Both the position numbers and the translations under genes were made by a program. A stretch of 64,000 nt of DNA from Streptomyces nigra (lineage in GTDB: Bacteria > Actinomycetota > Actinomycetes > Streptomycetales > Streptomycetaceae): assembly GCF_003074055.1 (NCBI RefSeq), contig NZ_CP029043.1:7556501-7620500 (forward strand), written 5' to 3'. Positions 26,280 through 35,037 of this stretch are shown here, one piece after another. Below the pieces are notes generated by a model, which was not told where the DNA came from, did not search any database, and was given only the letters and a program-made list of their open reading frames with translations. Positions within the stretch are counted from its first letter, which is position 1. Each line of letters starts with the position of its first letter.

Positions 26280-26857
26280 GGCACTGAACCAGGGGAGTGC
26301 GGTCCCCCTGGGCCGAGGGGCCGTCGGCCTGCGGGCCGTGGCGGACGTCGGCGCCCACGCAGTGCGAGGCGGACCGTTGCCGCCTTCGTCCGGCAGCCAC
26401 GGCCGTGGCCGTGTCCGGGCCGTGGCTGCCGCACCGGCGGGCGCGCCTCCCGCAGTCGGTGCCGCGGACGTGCGGGAGTCATCCGTCCCCGAAAGAGCGG
26501 CGCTCCGCCCGTGGAGGAGTGGTGCCGGCCTGAACGACCGTGTGCGCCCACTCACCCCTGCCGGCTGACCGACGGGCGCCGCCCACGGCGAGCGGCCGCT
26601 CCCTCTGCCCTGTGACCGGCCGGCACCGTCGACGGCGAACGGCCACGGCTCACTCCCCGTCGGTCATGAGCGGCTCGACCTCGCGCGGGCGGGCCGGAGT
26701 TGGGCGCTTCCTGATCGTGGGTCGGCTTCAGCGGCCCTGCGTCGCCTTCAGCCGCTTTTGGTCACCGAAAGGCAACTGCCCTCCTGCCCTCAGCCGATGG
26801 CGATCACCGGGCCGCGCCGACCACAGAACCTCGCAGAAGACGTACCAGGCTCGTGAC
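26280..26857. other. intergenic spacer with terminator, no gene recognised
   Basis: About 580 bases between the dehydrogenase pair and the ABC operon. Apart from the hairpin at 26391-26431 and the operator at its right end, no supported feature. Frames here are compositionally unlike the neighbours. Confidence 0.5.
26391..26431 (+). terminator. hairpin terminator after the dehydrogenase pair
   Basis: A 14-bp perfect stem, CGGCAGCCACGGCC at 26391-26404 pairing with 26418-26431, with a 13-base loop. It lies 110 bases past the SDR stop. Confidence 0.6.
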
Positions 26858-26874
26858 AAACATAATACGTATGC
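26858..26874. promoter_or_regulatory. GntR-regulon operator 3
   Basis: On the minus strand it reads GCATACGTATTATGTTT, one mismatch from operators 1a and 2. It lies 55 bases upstream of the sugar-binding-protein gene that heads the import operon. Confidence 0.8.
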
Positions 26875-26929
26875 TCTACAGTCCTCGGCGCGGAGTCGTC
26901 AACGAAGTCGACAGGACAAGGGACATCTC

Positions 26930-28300
26930 ATGGTCGGAATCCACACCGGGGCGCGTTCACGCTGCAGAGCGTCGACCGTCGCCGTGATGGGCGCGGCAAC
27001 GGCCCTCCTCGCCCTAGCTGGTTGCGGCAGCGGAGGAAGCGCGGCGAACGGGAAGTACGGCTTTCCCGAGGCCGAGCAGGAGACATCCTCGACGATCACC
27101 GTCTGGGTGGACGCGGACCGACAGGCCGCCGCGAAGGCGTTCCAGGCGGCGAACCCCGACACGAAGATCAAGGTCGTCACCTATGACGGGTCGGCCAACG
27201 GGTCCAACTCCTTCCGGACGAAGATGCAGCTCTTCGATCGCGCCGGGAGTGGCTGGCCGGATGTCGTCTTCTCCAGTCAGAACAACGACGCCGCGTGGGC
27301 CAGTCAGAAGAGCGGTGGCAAGCAGGCGTTCGCGGCCGTGCTCGACAAGGGCCTGGTGCCGAAGGAGACGCTCGGCGATTTCACCGAGGGCTCGCTCGAC
27401 CCCTGCACGGTGGACGGCCGCGTGTACTGCCTGCGCAACGACCTCGCCCAGGCGGTGCTCTGGTACAACAAGCCCCTGCTGGAGAAGTTCGGCTACGCCC
27501 TCCCGACCACGTGGGAGGAGTACCAGGCGCTCGGTGAGAAGGTCGCCGAGGAGCACCCCGGCTACATCGTCGGGACCGCCGGCGACGCCTGGACGCCCGA
27601 GGTCTACATGTGGGCGAGCAAGTGCCAGGCCAACGACGTGACCGGCCCCAAGTCCGTCACCGTGAACACCGCTTCGGCCGAATGCAAGCGTGCGGCATCG
27701 ATGCTGGACACGCTCCGCGACAAGGGGACCGTGCCGGTGGTCAGCGTGTTCACCCCTGAGTTCTTGAAGAAGTACTCCGGCAAGGTGCTGATGATGCCCG
27801 GGCCGGCGTGGTACGCCGGTGCGATATTCCACAACCCTGAGTCGCTCGACGTTCCGGCCGGACAGCTCGGCGTCGCCGCGCCGTTGACATGGAAGGGCGA
27901 GAACGAGGCCGTGACCGGGAACGTGGGCGGCGGAACCTGGTTCGTCTCCAGCCATTCGAAGAACCTGAAGGCTGCCCAGAAGTTCGTCCGGTTCGTCACC
28001 ACCGCCGACGAGTATCAGGTCGACGCCGCACCGGGTTACCCGGCGTACGCCCCCGCCGCCGAGAAGTGGATCGCCAAGCAGGAGGCGAGCAAGTACTACG
28101 CCACCTCGCTGCAGCCGGTGGTCACCGCCGCGTCCCGGGTCTGGGGTGGCTGGGGCTACCCCACGTTCAGCCAGGAGGCGATCTGGGCGAAGACGATCAC
28201 CCCGGGCATCACCGGCGGCAAGTCGATCGTGGACCTGCTCCCGACGTGGCAGACGGCGATCGAGAACCAGGCCAAGGTCAACGGATACGTGGTGAAGTGA
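26930..28300 (+). CDS. ABC transporter sugar-binding lipoprotein
   Basis: 456 residues from ATG 26930 with AAGGGAC upstream. Lipoprotein signal: basic start, hydrophobic core, lipobox LALAGC. A solute-binding family 1 fold follows (ITVWVDADRQAAAKAF, then DVVFSS). First gene of a six-gene operon (binding protein, two permeases, dehydratase, mutarotase, lactonase), so its ligand is probably the same 6-deoxyhexose or a short fucosylated oligosaccharide. No ATPase gene is present; a shared MsiK-type ATPase elsewhere would be needed, as is normal for streptomycetes. Confidence 0.92.
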   Translation: MVGIHTGARSRCRASTVAVMGAATALLALAGCGSGGSAANGKYGFPEAEQETSSTITVWVDADRQAAAKAFQAANPDTKIKVVTYDGSANGSNSFRTKMQLFDRAGSGWPDVVFSSQNNDAAWASQKSGGKQAFAAVLDKGLVPKETLGDFTEGSLDPCTVDGRVYCLRNDLAQAVLWYNKPLLEKFGYALPTTWEEYQALGEKVAEEHPGYIVGTAGDAWTPEVYMWASKCQANDVTGPKSVTVNTASAECKRAASMLDTLRDKGTVPVVSVFTPEFLKKYSGKVLMMPGPAWYAGAIFHNPESLDVPAGQLGVAAPLTWKGENEAVTGNVGGGTWFVSSHSKNLKAAQKFVRFVTTADEYQVDAAPGYPAYAPAAEKWIAKQEASKYYATSLQPVVTAASRVWGGWGYPTFSQEAIWAKTITPGITGGKSIVDLLPTWQTAIENQAKVNGYVVK

Positions 28301-28301
28301 G

Positions 28302-29255
28302 ATGACCCTCGCTCCATCGAGTGACCGTGCGACCACCGACGCCTCGGAGGGCCGGCGGTCGCGCCGGGGCGTCGGCAGTCCGGCCCGTCGCGCCGTCGCC
28401 CGCAGTCCGATCGGCTATCTCTTCGTCACGCCCTACGCGTTGCTCACGATCGCCTTCGGGATCGTTCCCTCGCTCTACGCGGTGCAGCTGGCCTTCACCG
28501 ACGCCGACGGTGGATTCGCGGGGTTGGAGAACTTCACCAAGGTCATCGACGACTTCCGGTTCTGGCCGGCTGTGCTGCACGTGACCATCTATCTCGTCAT
28601 CTGGCTCCTCGCTCTGGTCTTCTTCGTCGTCGGCCTGGCGTTGATGGTCCATGCCGTCGGCGTCCGATGGGTGAGCACGACCCTTCGCTTCGTCTACTAC
28701 CTGCCCGGCGCGCTGGCGGGGGCCTCCAGCGTCCTGTTGTGGCTCTTCGTCCTCGACCCGACCGCGAGCCCGGTCAGCGGTCTGCTCGGTGCGATGGGAC
28801 TCGACAGCTTCGTGCAGGTGATCCAACCGGGCCATCTTCCGGCCATCTTCGCCATCATCGCGTTCTGGACCGGGGCCGGCGGGTGGATCATCATCATGTA
28901 CGGCGCCCTCAACAACATCAGCACCGAGGTGATCGAGGCCGCCCGCATCGACGGAGCCAACGCCGTTCAGATCGCGTTGCGCATCCAGCTTCCGATGCTG
29001 CGCAAGTGGGTCGCGTACATGGGCGTCATGTCGCTCGCGGCCGGCACCCAGCTGTTCGTCGAACCACAGCTGCTCAGCCAGGCGAGCAACGCGGTGGTGC
29101 CCAACGACTACTCGCTCAACCAACTGGCCTATCAGTACGCGTTCCAGCAGAACGACTTCAACGGCGCGGCCGCGATCTCGTTGATCTTGCTGGTCGTCGC
29201 ACTTCTGCTGTCCTGGGTGTTCGTGACCCGTGGCGGCCTGTTCGAGAAGGAATGA
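28302..29255 (+). CDS. ABC sugar permease (MalF-like)
   Basis: 317 residues with six membrane segments and the ATPase-contact EAA loop EAARIDGANAVQIALRIQLP. Starts one base after the binding-protein stop. The N-terminal ~35 residues are Arg-rich and cytosolic. Forms the channel with the next gene's product. Confidence 0.92.
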   Translation: MTLAPSSDRATTDASEGRRSRRGVGSPARRAVARSPIGYLFVTPYALLTIAFGIVPSLYAVQLAFTDADGGFAGLENFTKVIDDFRFWPAVLHVTIYLVIWLLALVFFVVGLALMVHAVGVRWVSTTLRFVYYLPGALAGASSVLLWLFVLDPTASPVSGLLGAMGLDSFVQVIQPGHLPAIFAIIAFWTGAGGWIIIMYGALNNISTEVIEAARIDGANAVQIALRIQLPMLRKWVAYMGVMSLAAGTQLFVEPQLLSQASNAVVPNDYSLNQLAYQYAFQQNDFNGAAAISLILLVVALLLSWVFVTRGGLFEKE

Positions 29256-29257
29256 CC

Positions 29258-30160
29258 ATGGCAGCACTCTCCACCGAACGGCGTCGGTCGAGTCTGAGCG
29301 GTTGGAGCGGGCGCTCCATCATCGGCGTCCTGCTCGTCGTCTTCATTCTGTTCTTCGCCGTCCCGATCGTCTGGCTGCTTCTGGCCGTCACGAAGTCTTC
29401 GAAAGCGCTCGTCGTCGACCACCCGTTCTCTCCCGGGTCCTGGTCGGCCTTCGCCGCGAACTGGCACCAGCTGTTCGACTTCCAGGACGGCGCGGTGACG
29501 ACGTGGATCGGGAACTCCGCGCTGTACGCGATCGGGGCTCTGGTGATCACGCTCCTGGTCAGCATCCCAGCCGGCTACGCACTCGCCCTCACGGAGTTCA
29601 AGCTCCGGCAGGCGCTGCTCGTGCTGACACTCGTCGTCATGCTGATCCCGAGCACCGCCCTGGTGCTGCCCATCTTCCTCGAACTGAACAGTGTCGGTCT
29701 CATCGGCAGCCCGCTGTCGGTGATCCTGCCCATGTCGTTCTTCCCGTTCGGCGTCTACCTCACCTATATCTACTTCTCGACGAGCATCCCCCGGGACATC
29801 CTCGCCGCCGCCCGCATCGACGGCTGCACCGGCTTCCAGGTCTTCACCCGCGTCGCCCTGCCGCTGGCCGCCCCCATCGTCGCGCTGGTGGCGTTCTTCA
29901 GCTTCGTGCAGAACTGGAACAACTTCTTCCTCCCGTTCGTGATGCTCCCCTCCAGCGACGGCTACCCGATCCAGGTCGGGCTCACCTCGCTCCTGGCCGC
30001 CACCCCGGCCTTCAACCCCAGCTCCGCGGGATCCGACTCCGTCCAACTGCCCACCTTGGCGCTGGGGACGATCGTGTCGATCCTGCCCGTCCTGATCGTC
30101 TTCCTGTTCTCCCAGCGATTCCTGGTCGCGGGCATGACAGCCGGAGGAACCAAGGAATGA
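29258..30160 (+). CDS. ABC sugar permease (MalG-like)
   Basis: 300 residues with six membrane segments and the EAA-like loop AARIDGCTGFQVFTRVALP. ATG 29258 is preferred over ATG 29252 because GAGAAGGA gives proper spacing only to the former. Second channel subunit of the importer. Confidence 0.9.
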   Translation: MAALSTERRRSSLSGWSGRSIIGVLLVVFILFFAVPIVWLLLAVTKSSKALVVDHPFSPGSWSAFAANWHQLFDFQDGAVTTWIGNSALYAIGALVITLLVSIPAGYALALTEFKLRQALLVLTLVVMLIPSTALVLPIFLELNSVGLIGSPLSVILPMSFFPFGVYLTYIYFSTSIPRDILAAARIDGCTGFQVFTRVALPLAAPIVALVAFFSFVQNWNNFFLPFVMLPSSDGYPIQVGLTSLLAATPAFNPSSAGSDSVQLPTLALGTIVSILPVLIVFLFSQRFLVAGMTAGGTKE

Positions 30161-30191
30161 CCACCAGCGTATGCGAGGAGAACCACGGCCG

Positions 30192-31373
30192 ATGAAGATC
30201 ACTGGGTACCGCAGTCTGAGCACCGTCCATGACTGGGGGAGGATCACCGGGGACGTCAACGGTGTCCAGGCCGGCCATGCGACGCCGGTCCCCGTCCTCA
30301 TCATCGAGACCGACACCGGGATCGAGGGGGTCGGCCTCGGGTCCCATGCCGACATCGCGCGTGTCTTCCCCGCGATCGAGGGAGACGACCCGCGGTCGGT
30401 CGTGGCGCTCTACGACCGGATGCTCGCCTGGGTGTTCAAAGCAGGTCACTCGGGGGCAACGTTCGGCACCATCGGGGCCGTCGACATGGCCCTCTGGGAC
30501 ATCAAGGCCAAGGCCGCCGAGGAGCCGCTGTGGCGGACCCTAGGTGCCCGCTCGCGCTTCGTCCCCGGATACGCCTCCGGACTCGAATACGGTCTGACCG
30601 ACGAACAACTCGCGGAACTCTACGGCCGGTTCGCGGAGCGCGGCTTCAAGGCCGGCAAGCTCAAGGGAGGCCGCGACCTCGACCGCGATCTGCCTCGACT
30701 GGAGATCATGCGCGACGTTCTCAGCCGTAACTCGCGCCGACCGGCGCTCATGTTCGACGCCAACGAGTCGTGGAACCACGCGCAGGCCACCCGGTACGTC
30801 GCCGCCATCGAGGAACGCATGGACCTCACCTGGGTGGAGGAACCGCTACGCCGGTGGGACGCCGCCGGAATGGCCGCGTTGCGAGGAAAGGTGCGCGCGG
30901 CGATCGCGAGTGGCGAGAACCTGACGGGGCTGGAGCAGTATCGCCCCCTGCTGGACGCCAACGCGGTCGACGTCGTCCAGATCGGCAACGTGTGGGGCAT
31001 CACCCACTTCCTCCGTGTGGCGACACTGGCCCACGCCCACGACCTGCCGGTGAGCCCCGTCGCGTACAACGCGAACCCGGTGGCGCACGCGGCCGCCGCC
31101 GTGCCGAACCTCCTGACCTACGAAGTCCAGGATCTTCGCTTTCCGATCGGCCTTGACGTCGACCAGCAGATCGAAGACGGAGGGATCGTCCTGGGCGACC
31201 GCCCAGGGATCGGCATCGTGGTCGACGAGTCCTCGATGGCACCGGCCGGCGCTACCGCCTCCCAGCCCGCGGCGACCGGACCGCACATCCGGCCCGAACG
31301 CGCCGCCCTGCGGCTGGTGGCCGAGCCGGACCGGACGGACGCCCCGTCCCACCGCGGAGGGAGGCCGTCGTGA
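30192..31373 (+). CDS. enolase-superfamily sugar-acid dehydratase (mandelate racemase/MLE type)
   Basis: 393 residues from ATG 30192 with GCGAGGAGAA upstream. N-terminal capping domain followed by the barrel. A Lys-x-Lys-like base motif is seen in FKAGKLKGG. Metal ligands are read as Asp in FDANESWN, Glu in WVEEPLR and Glu in ASGENL. In this operon the expected reaction is dehydration of L-fuconate (or a related 6-deoxy sugar acid) to its 2-keto-3-deoxy form. The C-terminal ~50 residues beyond GIVVDES are low-complexity and probably disordered. Confidence 0.87.
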   Translation: MKITGYRSLSTVHDWGRITGDVNGVQAGHATPVPVLIIETDTGIEGVGLGSHADIARVFPAIEGDDPRSVVALYDRMLAWVFKAGHSGATFGTIGAVDMALWDIKAKAAEEPLWRTLGARSRFVPGYASGLEYGLTDEQLAELYGRFAERGFKAGKLKGGRDLDRDLPRLEIMRDVLSRNSRRPALMFDANESWNHAQATRYVAAIEERMDLTWVEEPLRRWDAAGMAALRGKVRAAIASGENLTGLEQYRPLLDANAVDVVQIGNVWGITHFLRVATLAHAHDLPVSPVAYNANPVAHAAAAVPNLLTYEVQDLRFPIGLDVDQQIEDGGIVLGDRPGIGIVVDESSMAPAGATASQPAATGPHIRPERAALRLVAEPDRTDAPSHRGGRPS

Positions 31374-31708
31374 CCCTTCGACCTGAGCGCAGGGCCCTGG
31401 TGGTGGGTGTGCGCCCCGAGAAGCGCGAGGAGTACCTGGCGCTGCACCGCGCCGTGTGGCCGAGTGTCGAGCGCACGCTCACCGGGTGCAACGTGCGCAA
31501 TTACAGCATCTTCATCTTCGGAGACATCCTCTTCGCCTATTACGAGTACGTGGGAGAGGACCACGAGGCGGACATGCGCCGGATCGCCGAGGACCCGGCG
31601 ACGCGGGAATGGTGGACGCACACCGACCCGTGTCAGGTGAGAGTCGCCGAGGAGCGCGTCCCCGGGGCGCTGTGGCAGCCCATCGACGAAGTCTGGCACC
31701 TCGCATGA
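31370..31708 (+). CDS. L-rhamnose/L-fucose mutarotase (RhaM family)
   Basis: 112 residues from GTG 31370, which overlaps the dehydratase stop. Family features: EEYLALHRAVWPSV, CNVRNYSIFIFG, WWTHTDPCQ. Interconverts alpha and beta anomers of 6-deoxyhexoses. In this operon it would supply the anomer used by the sugar dehydrogenase. Confidence 0.9.
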   Translation: MTLRPERRALVVGVRPEKREEYLALHRAVWPSVERTLTGCNVRNYSIFIFGDILFAYYEYVGEDHEADMRRIAEDPATREWWTHTDPCQVRVAEERVPGALWQPIDEVWHLA

Positions 31709-32541
31709 GTGCCGGTGTCGACGCCCATGTGCACCTGTGGGACCGCTCCCTGGACCCGCAGGACTGGATCGACGCGGAGACCATGGCGCCGATCGCCCGT
31801 GACTTCGACGCCTCCGACCTGAGCGCGATGCTGGCTTCGACCGGACTCGACCGTGCGGTGGTCGTGCAGTCGAGCAACAGCCTCGAAGAGAGCATCCGGC
31901 TCGCCGGGCTGGCCTCACCGGTCGTCGCCGGTCTCGTGGCGTGGGTCGACCTCGCGGCGGAGGTGGGACCCCAACTCGACCGGATCCGCGAGAACACCTC
32001 CGTGCCCGTCGTCGGGGTGCGGCATCTGGCACACATCGACCCGGACCCGCAGTGGTTGACGCGCGAGGACGTCGGCGCGGGTCTCGCCGTTCTCGAGCGT
32101 GAGAACCTCTGCTTCGACCTCGTCGTGCGCGAGTGGCAGCTTCCTCAGGCGATCCACCTGGCCACGCGGCACAGCGGACTCCGTCTCGTACTGGATCATC
32201 TGGGCGGCCCGCCCGAACCCGGACAGGACAGGAGCGGGTGGGCGTCGCGGCTGCGGGACCTCGCACGGCGACCGAACGTCGTCGCGAAGGTCTCGGGACT
32301 CACCTCGGGCCTTGCTCCCGGGTCATGGCGTGCGGCCGACCTCGCGGCCTCGGTGACCGTAGCCCTGGAATCCTTCGGCCCTGAGCGTCTTCTGTACGGC
32401 TCCGACTGGCCGTTGGTCGAGCTCGGTGGGGGAGCGGTGTCCTGGAAGTCCGCTGTGGAGGCCCTGCTCGGCGGGCTCTCCGCAGCGGAACGGACGCGGG
32501 TGTTCGGCGGCAACGCCGCGGACGTCTACTCGCTCTTCTGA
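31705..32541 (+). CDS. amidohydrolase, probable L-fuconolactonase
   Basis: 278 residues from ATG 31705, overlapping the mutarotase stop by ATGA. VDAHVHLWD supplies the HxH metal site, VRHLAH and LDHLGGPP follow, and YGSDWPL holds the catalytic Asp. This is the sugar-lactonase branch of amidohydrolases that includes L-fucono-1,5-lactonase. Last gene of the import operon. Its 3' end overlaps the convergent regulator gene by 16 bases. Confidence 0.87.
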   Translation: MSAGVDAHVHLWDRSLDPQDWIDAETMAPIARDFDASDLSAMLASTGLDRAVVVQSSNSLEESIRLAGLASPVVAGLVAWVDLAAEVGPQLDRIRENTSVPVVGVRHLAHIDPDPQWLTREDVGAGLAVLERENLCFDLVVREWQLPQAIHLATRHSGLRLVLDHLGGPPEPGQDRSGWASRLRDLARRPNVVAKVSGLTSGLAPGSWRAADLAASVTVALESFGPERLLYGSDWPLVELGGGAVSWKSAVEALLGGLSAAERTRVFGGNAADVYSLF

Positions 32542-33296
32542 CCGCCCGCCCGAGGCGCGTGGTCGGACAGCCGACGGCGCTCCCACGAGATGTGGATGTG
32601 ATCATGCATCGCCTTCTGGGCCGCGGCGACGTCCTGCCGTGAGATGGCGTCGACGATCGCGGCGTGTTCCTTCAGCGTCAGCTCGAACGCGTCAGGAGGA
32701 TCGATCCCCTGGTAGCGGCTGGACTCCACGGCGCGCTTGTACAGGTGTTTGGCGATGTTCTCCGCCAGCCGGTTGCCGGAGATCTCCATGAGGGCGTAGT
32801 GGAACACCACGTCCGCTTGCCGGAAGGAATCCGTCTCGGACGCGCTCTCACGCATCGTGGTCAGCGCGTTCTCCAGCCTCCTCAGCCCGTCTGCGCTGCG
32901 AGATCCCGCGACGGCACCGGCCATCGCCGACTCGAGGCTGGCCCGCACGACGGTCAGTTCGTCAAGGACGCCGAGCGTCTCGTCGTTGTCGATCAACGCG
33001 GACAGCACCACCGGATCGAGCATGTTCCAGTAGCCGGGTGCCCGCACCTGAGTCCCGCGACCCTGAGAGACGATCACCAGACCCTTCTCCTCCAGCCGCT
33101 TCACCGATTCACGCAGGACCGTGCGACTCACGCCGAAGTGCTCGCTCAGCGGCCCCTCGGGGGGCAGCAACTCGCCCTCCCGCAACTGGCCCGTCACGAT
33201 GAGGTCGACGAGCTCGGATACGACCGCAACCCCCAGGCGGCCGGCGGGCAGGCGTCGCGGGAAGAGGCGGGTTGTGGAGTGCGACTCGGTAGGCAT
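32526..33296 (-). CDS. GntR family regulator, FadR/FCD subfamily
   Basis: 256 residues. The winged HTH includes LPPEGPLSEHFGVSRTVLRESVKRLEEKGL. The C-terminal FCD domain shows metal-ligand positions in DVVFHYAL, EHAAIVDAI and MHDHIHIS. ATG 33296 is the only usable start. The shared operator CATACGTATG lies over that start codon, so it is the best candidate for the regulator of the whole sugar cluster and of itself. FCD proteins of sugar-acid clusters usually bind a pathway intermediate as inducer. Confidence 0.93.
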   Translation of the reverse strand: MPTESHSTTRLFPRRLPAGRLGVAVVSELVDLIVTGQLREGELLPPEGPLSEHFGVSRTVLRESVKRLEEKGLVIVSQGRGTQVRAPGYWNMLDPVVLSALIDNDETLGVLDELTVVRASLESAMAGAVAGSRSADGLRRLENALTTMRESASETDSFRQADVVFHYALMEISGNRLAENIAKHLYKRAVESSRYQGIDPPDAFELTLKEHAAIVDAISRQDVAAAQKAMHDHIHISWERRRLSDHAPRAGGQKSE

Positions 33297-33309
33297 ACGT
33301 ATGACCTTA
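33293..33309. promoter_or_regulatory. GntR-regulon operator 4, over the regulator's own start
   Basis: GCATACGTATGACCTTA keeps the 10-bp palindrome but diverges in the right flank from the other sites. It covers the ATG of the GntR gene; the TAAGG ribosome-binding site lies right beside it. Confidence 0.78.
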
Positions 33310-33899
33310 CCGTTCAGCCACGCAGCGAAGCAGGCATCCGCCTGTCCCGAGGCCGGAGGACGCCCGTCCGCAGGCAGGCGGACGGGTGCTCCTCTGTGAG
33401 GTGCGTCGACGCGCGGTCGTCCCGGCAGCCTGCCTCAGGTGGCACAAGACGGCCCGGCACCATGGCAAGGTCGTGGTTGCGTGTTGAGGGAGCCGTCGTT
33501 GTGCCGGCCCGGTTGCCCTCCCTGTCCGTGTCCTCCGCTGCCTACGGACTGCCTCCCGCTCTTCGTGGCCGACGTCGTGGCGAGTGCCGGGTGAGAATGA
33601 GCGGTGACTCCGTGCACGGCAGGACCAGGTTCGTTCCCCTTGGCCCTGGAGCGTGCCGTCCAGGCTGCACGATTTTTGCGAGGTGGGCGGTGGACGAAGT
33701 CGCCGGCGCCCGCAGAACCCCTCCTGGTCGGCTTTTCCGCGCGGGTGCGGGGAGCAGCTAGTTCCAACACGTCGAAGCCTCGGACGTCAAGGGCCAGTTC
33801 ACGTCAGCGATCCCTCGGGCTTCAGCCTCTCTTCAGCCGGAAACGTTAAGTTAACCCAGCAAACAACTTTGCCGGGCTAGGCTGTTTCTTGACCAGTCG
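33310..33899. other. intergenic, one hairpin, no gene recognised
   Basis: About 590 bases. A 9-bp perfect hairpin CCCGTCCGC/GCGGACGGG lies at 33363-33386. Frames on both strands are unsupported. GC falls near 33840-33900, consistent with a promoter region for the next gene. Confidence 0.4.
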
Positions 33900-33927
33900 T
33901 TGACCAATGGTTGGTCTGGAGTAGAGG
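33900..33927 (+). promoter_or_regulatory. possible vegetative promoter
   Basis: TTGACC at 33900-33905, a 16-base spacer, then TAGAGG at 33922-33927. It stands 24 bases before the start of the small membrane protein gene. Judged by eye only. Confidence 0.35.
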
Positions 33928-33951
33928 TGTGAACTGTCGAGAGGGGGCTGC

Positions 33952-34344
33952 ATGTTCCGAGGTGCGACGACATGGACCGTGGTTGCGGTCGTCGCTGCCG
34001 TCCTTTTCGCCCTCCCTGTCTTCGCATCCTCCGGGGAATTCGCAACCGCGCATACTGGCCGTCAGGCTGAGGCCAAAGATCAGAGTGCAGCCAAGCTCTC
34101 CGGCAAGGTCTCGCGCGCCGAGGCCGCCGGTAGACGCCACTGTGACCATGCAGGGGACCCGACCGGCCCCCTGCGCACCCGCGACCGGCACCGCGCCCTC
34201 GACTTCGCCCCCCAGGGGCCCGGACGTCCCCCGTCGGCCGGGGAGTCGACGGCCGCCTCCGAGCGGATGACACCAGGCGAGTTCCCCCTGTCGAGACCTT
34301 CGACAGCTCCCGCCCTTACGGCTTTTCAAGTGTTCCGCTGCTGA
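33952..34344 (+). CDS. small secreted or membrane-anchored protein, unknown
   Basis: 130 residues from ATG 33952 behind GAGAGGGGG. One N-terminal hydrophobic segment (WTVVAVVAAVLFALPVF) looks like a signal or anchor. The remainder is hydrophilic and low-complexity, and in its middle (around 34130-34230) another frame also looks coding, so a frameshift is possible. It lies 114 bases upstream of the carbonic anhydrase gene. No family recognised. Confidence 0.45.
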   Translation: MFRGATTWTVVAVVAAVLFALPVFASSGEFATAHTGRQAEAKDQSAAKLSGKVSRAEAAGRRHCDHAGDPTGPLRTRDRHRALDFAPQGPGRPPSAGESTAASERMTPGEFPLSRPSTAPALTAFQVFRC

Positions 34345-34390
34345 CAGCAGAGCGTGCCCCACCGCTGTTCCCCCACCTGCAATGTCAACC

Positions 34391-34444
34391 GACGCGCTCA
34401 TCGGCGCGCCAGGTAAGCCCGACGCGCCCCCACGGCGCGCCAGG
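34391..34444 (+). repeat. two tandem GC-rich repeats in the carbonic anhydrase leader
   Basis: GACGCGC followed by CGGCGCGCCAGG occurs twice (34391-34413 and 34421-34444). The second copy runs into the AGGAGG ribosome-binding site. Each copy contains the GGCGCGCC palindrome. Confidence 0.5.
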
Positions 34445-34458
34445 AGGAGTCACCACAG

Positions 34459-35037
34459 ATGCAGCCCCTCATCGACAACGCCCGTATGTTCGGACAGCGC
34501 CCTGAGGAGTTCGCCAAGCTGGCCGAAGGCCAGTCCCCCCAGGTTCTGTTCATCACCTGCTCGGACTCCCGGGTCGTACCGGCCCTGATCACGGGCGCCC
34601 GCCCGGGCGAGCTCTTCGAGCTGCGCACCGCTGGCAACATCGTTCCCCCCTACGCCTCGCAGCACCCGACCAGCGAGGCTGCCACCATCGAGTACGCAGT
34701 TGAGGTGCTGGGCGTCCGCGACATCGTGGTCTGCGGGCACTCGCACTGCGGTGCCGTCGGCGCGCTGGTGCGCGGCGAGGACCTGGACGCCGTCCCGGCC
34801 GTGCGCGACTGGCTCAACCACGCCACCCCGCGCCCGTCCGGCACGACCGAGGACCCGGAAGTGGCCGAGGGCGTGCAGAACCACGTCCTGGCCCAGGTGC
34901 TGCGCCTGCGGTCCTACCCGTTCATCGACAAGAAGCTGGCCGATGAACAACTGACCCTGCACGCCTGGTACTACGAGGTGCACACGGGCGCCGTGCGCGT
35001 CCACCGCACCGAGACCGACGCGTTCGAGGGTCTGTGA
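34459..35037 (+). CDS. beta-class carbonic anhydrase
   Basis: 192 residues from ATG 34459 with AGGAGGAG upstream. Zinc ligands and dyad are visible: Cys34-x-Asp36-x-Arg38 in ITCSDSR, His94 and Cys97 in CGHSHCG. Interconverts CO2 and bicarbonate in the cytosol. Its stop overlaps the GTG start of the SulP transporter, an arrangement found where bicarbonate uptake is coupled to hydration. Confidence 0.95.
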   Translation: MQPLIDNARMFGQRPEEFAKLAEGQSPQVLFITCSDSRVVPALITGARPGELFELRTAGNIVPPYASQHPTSEAATIEYAVEVLGVRDIVVCGHSHCGAVGALVRGEDLDAVPAVRDWLNHATPRPSGTTEDPEVAEGVQNHVLAQVLRLRSYPFIDKKLADEQLTLHAWYYEVHTGAVRVHRTETDAFEGL

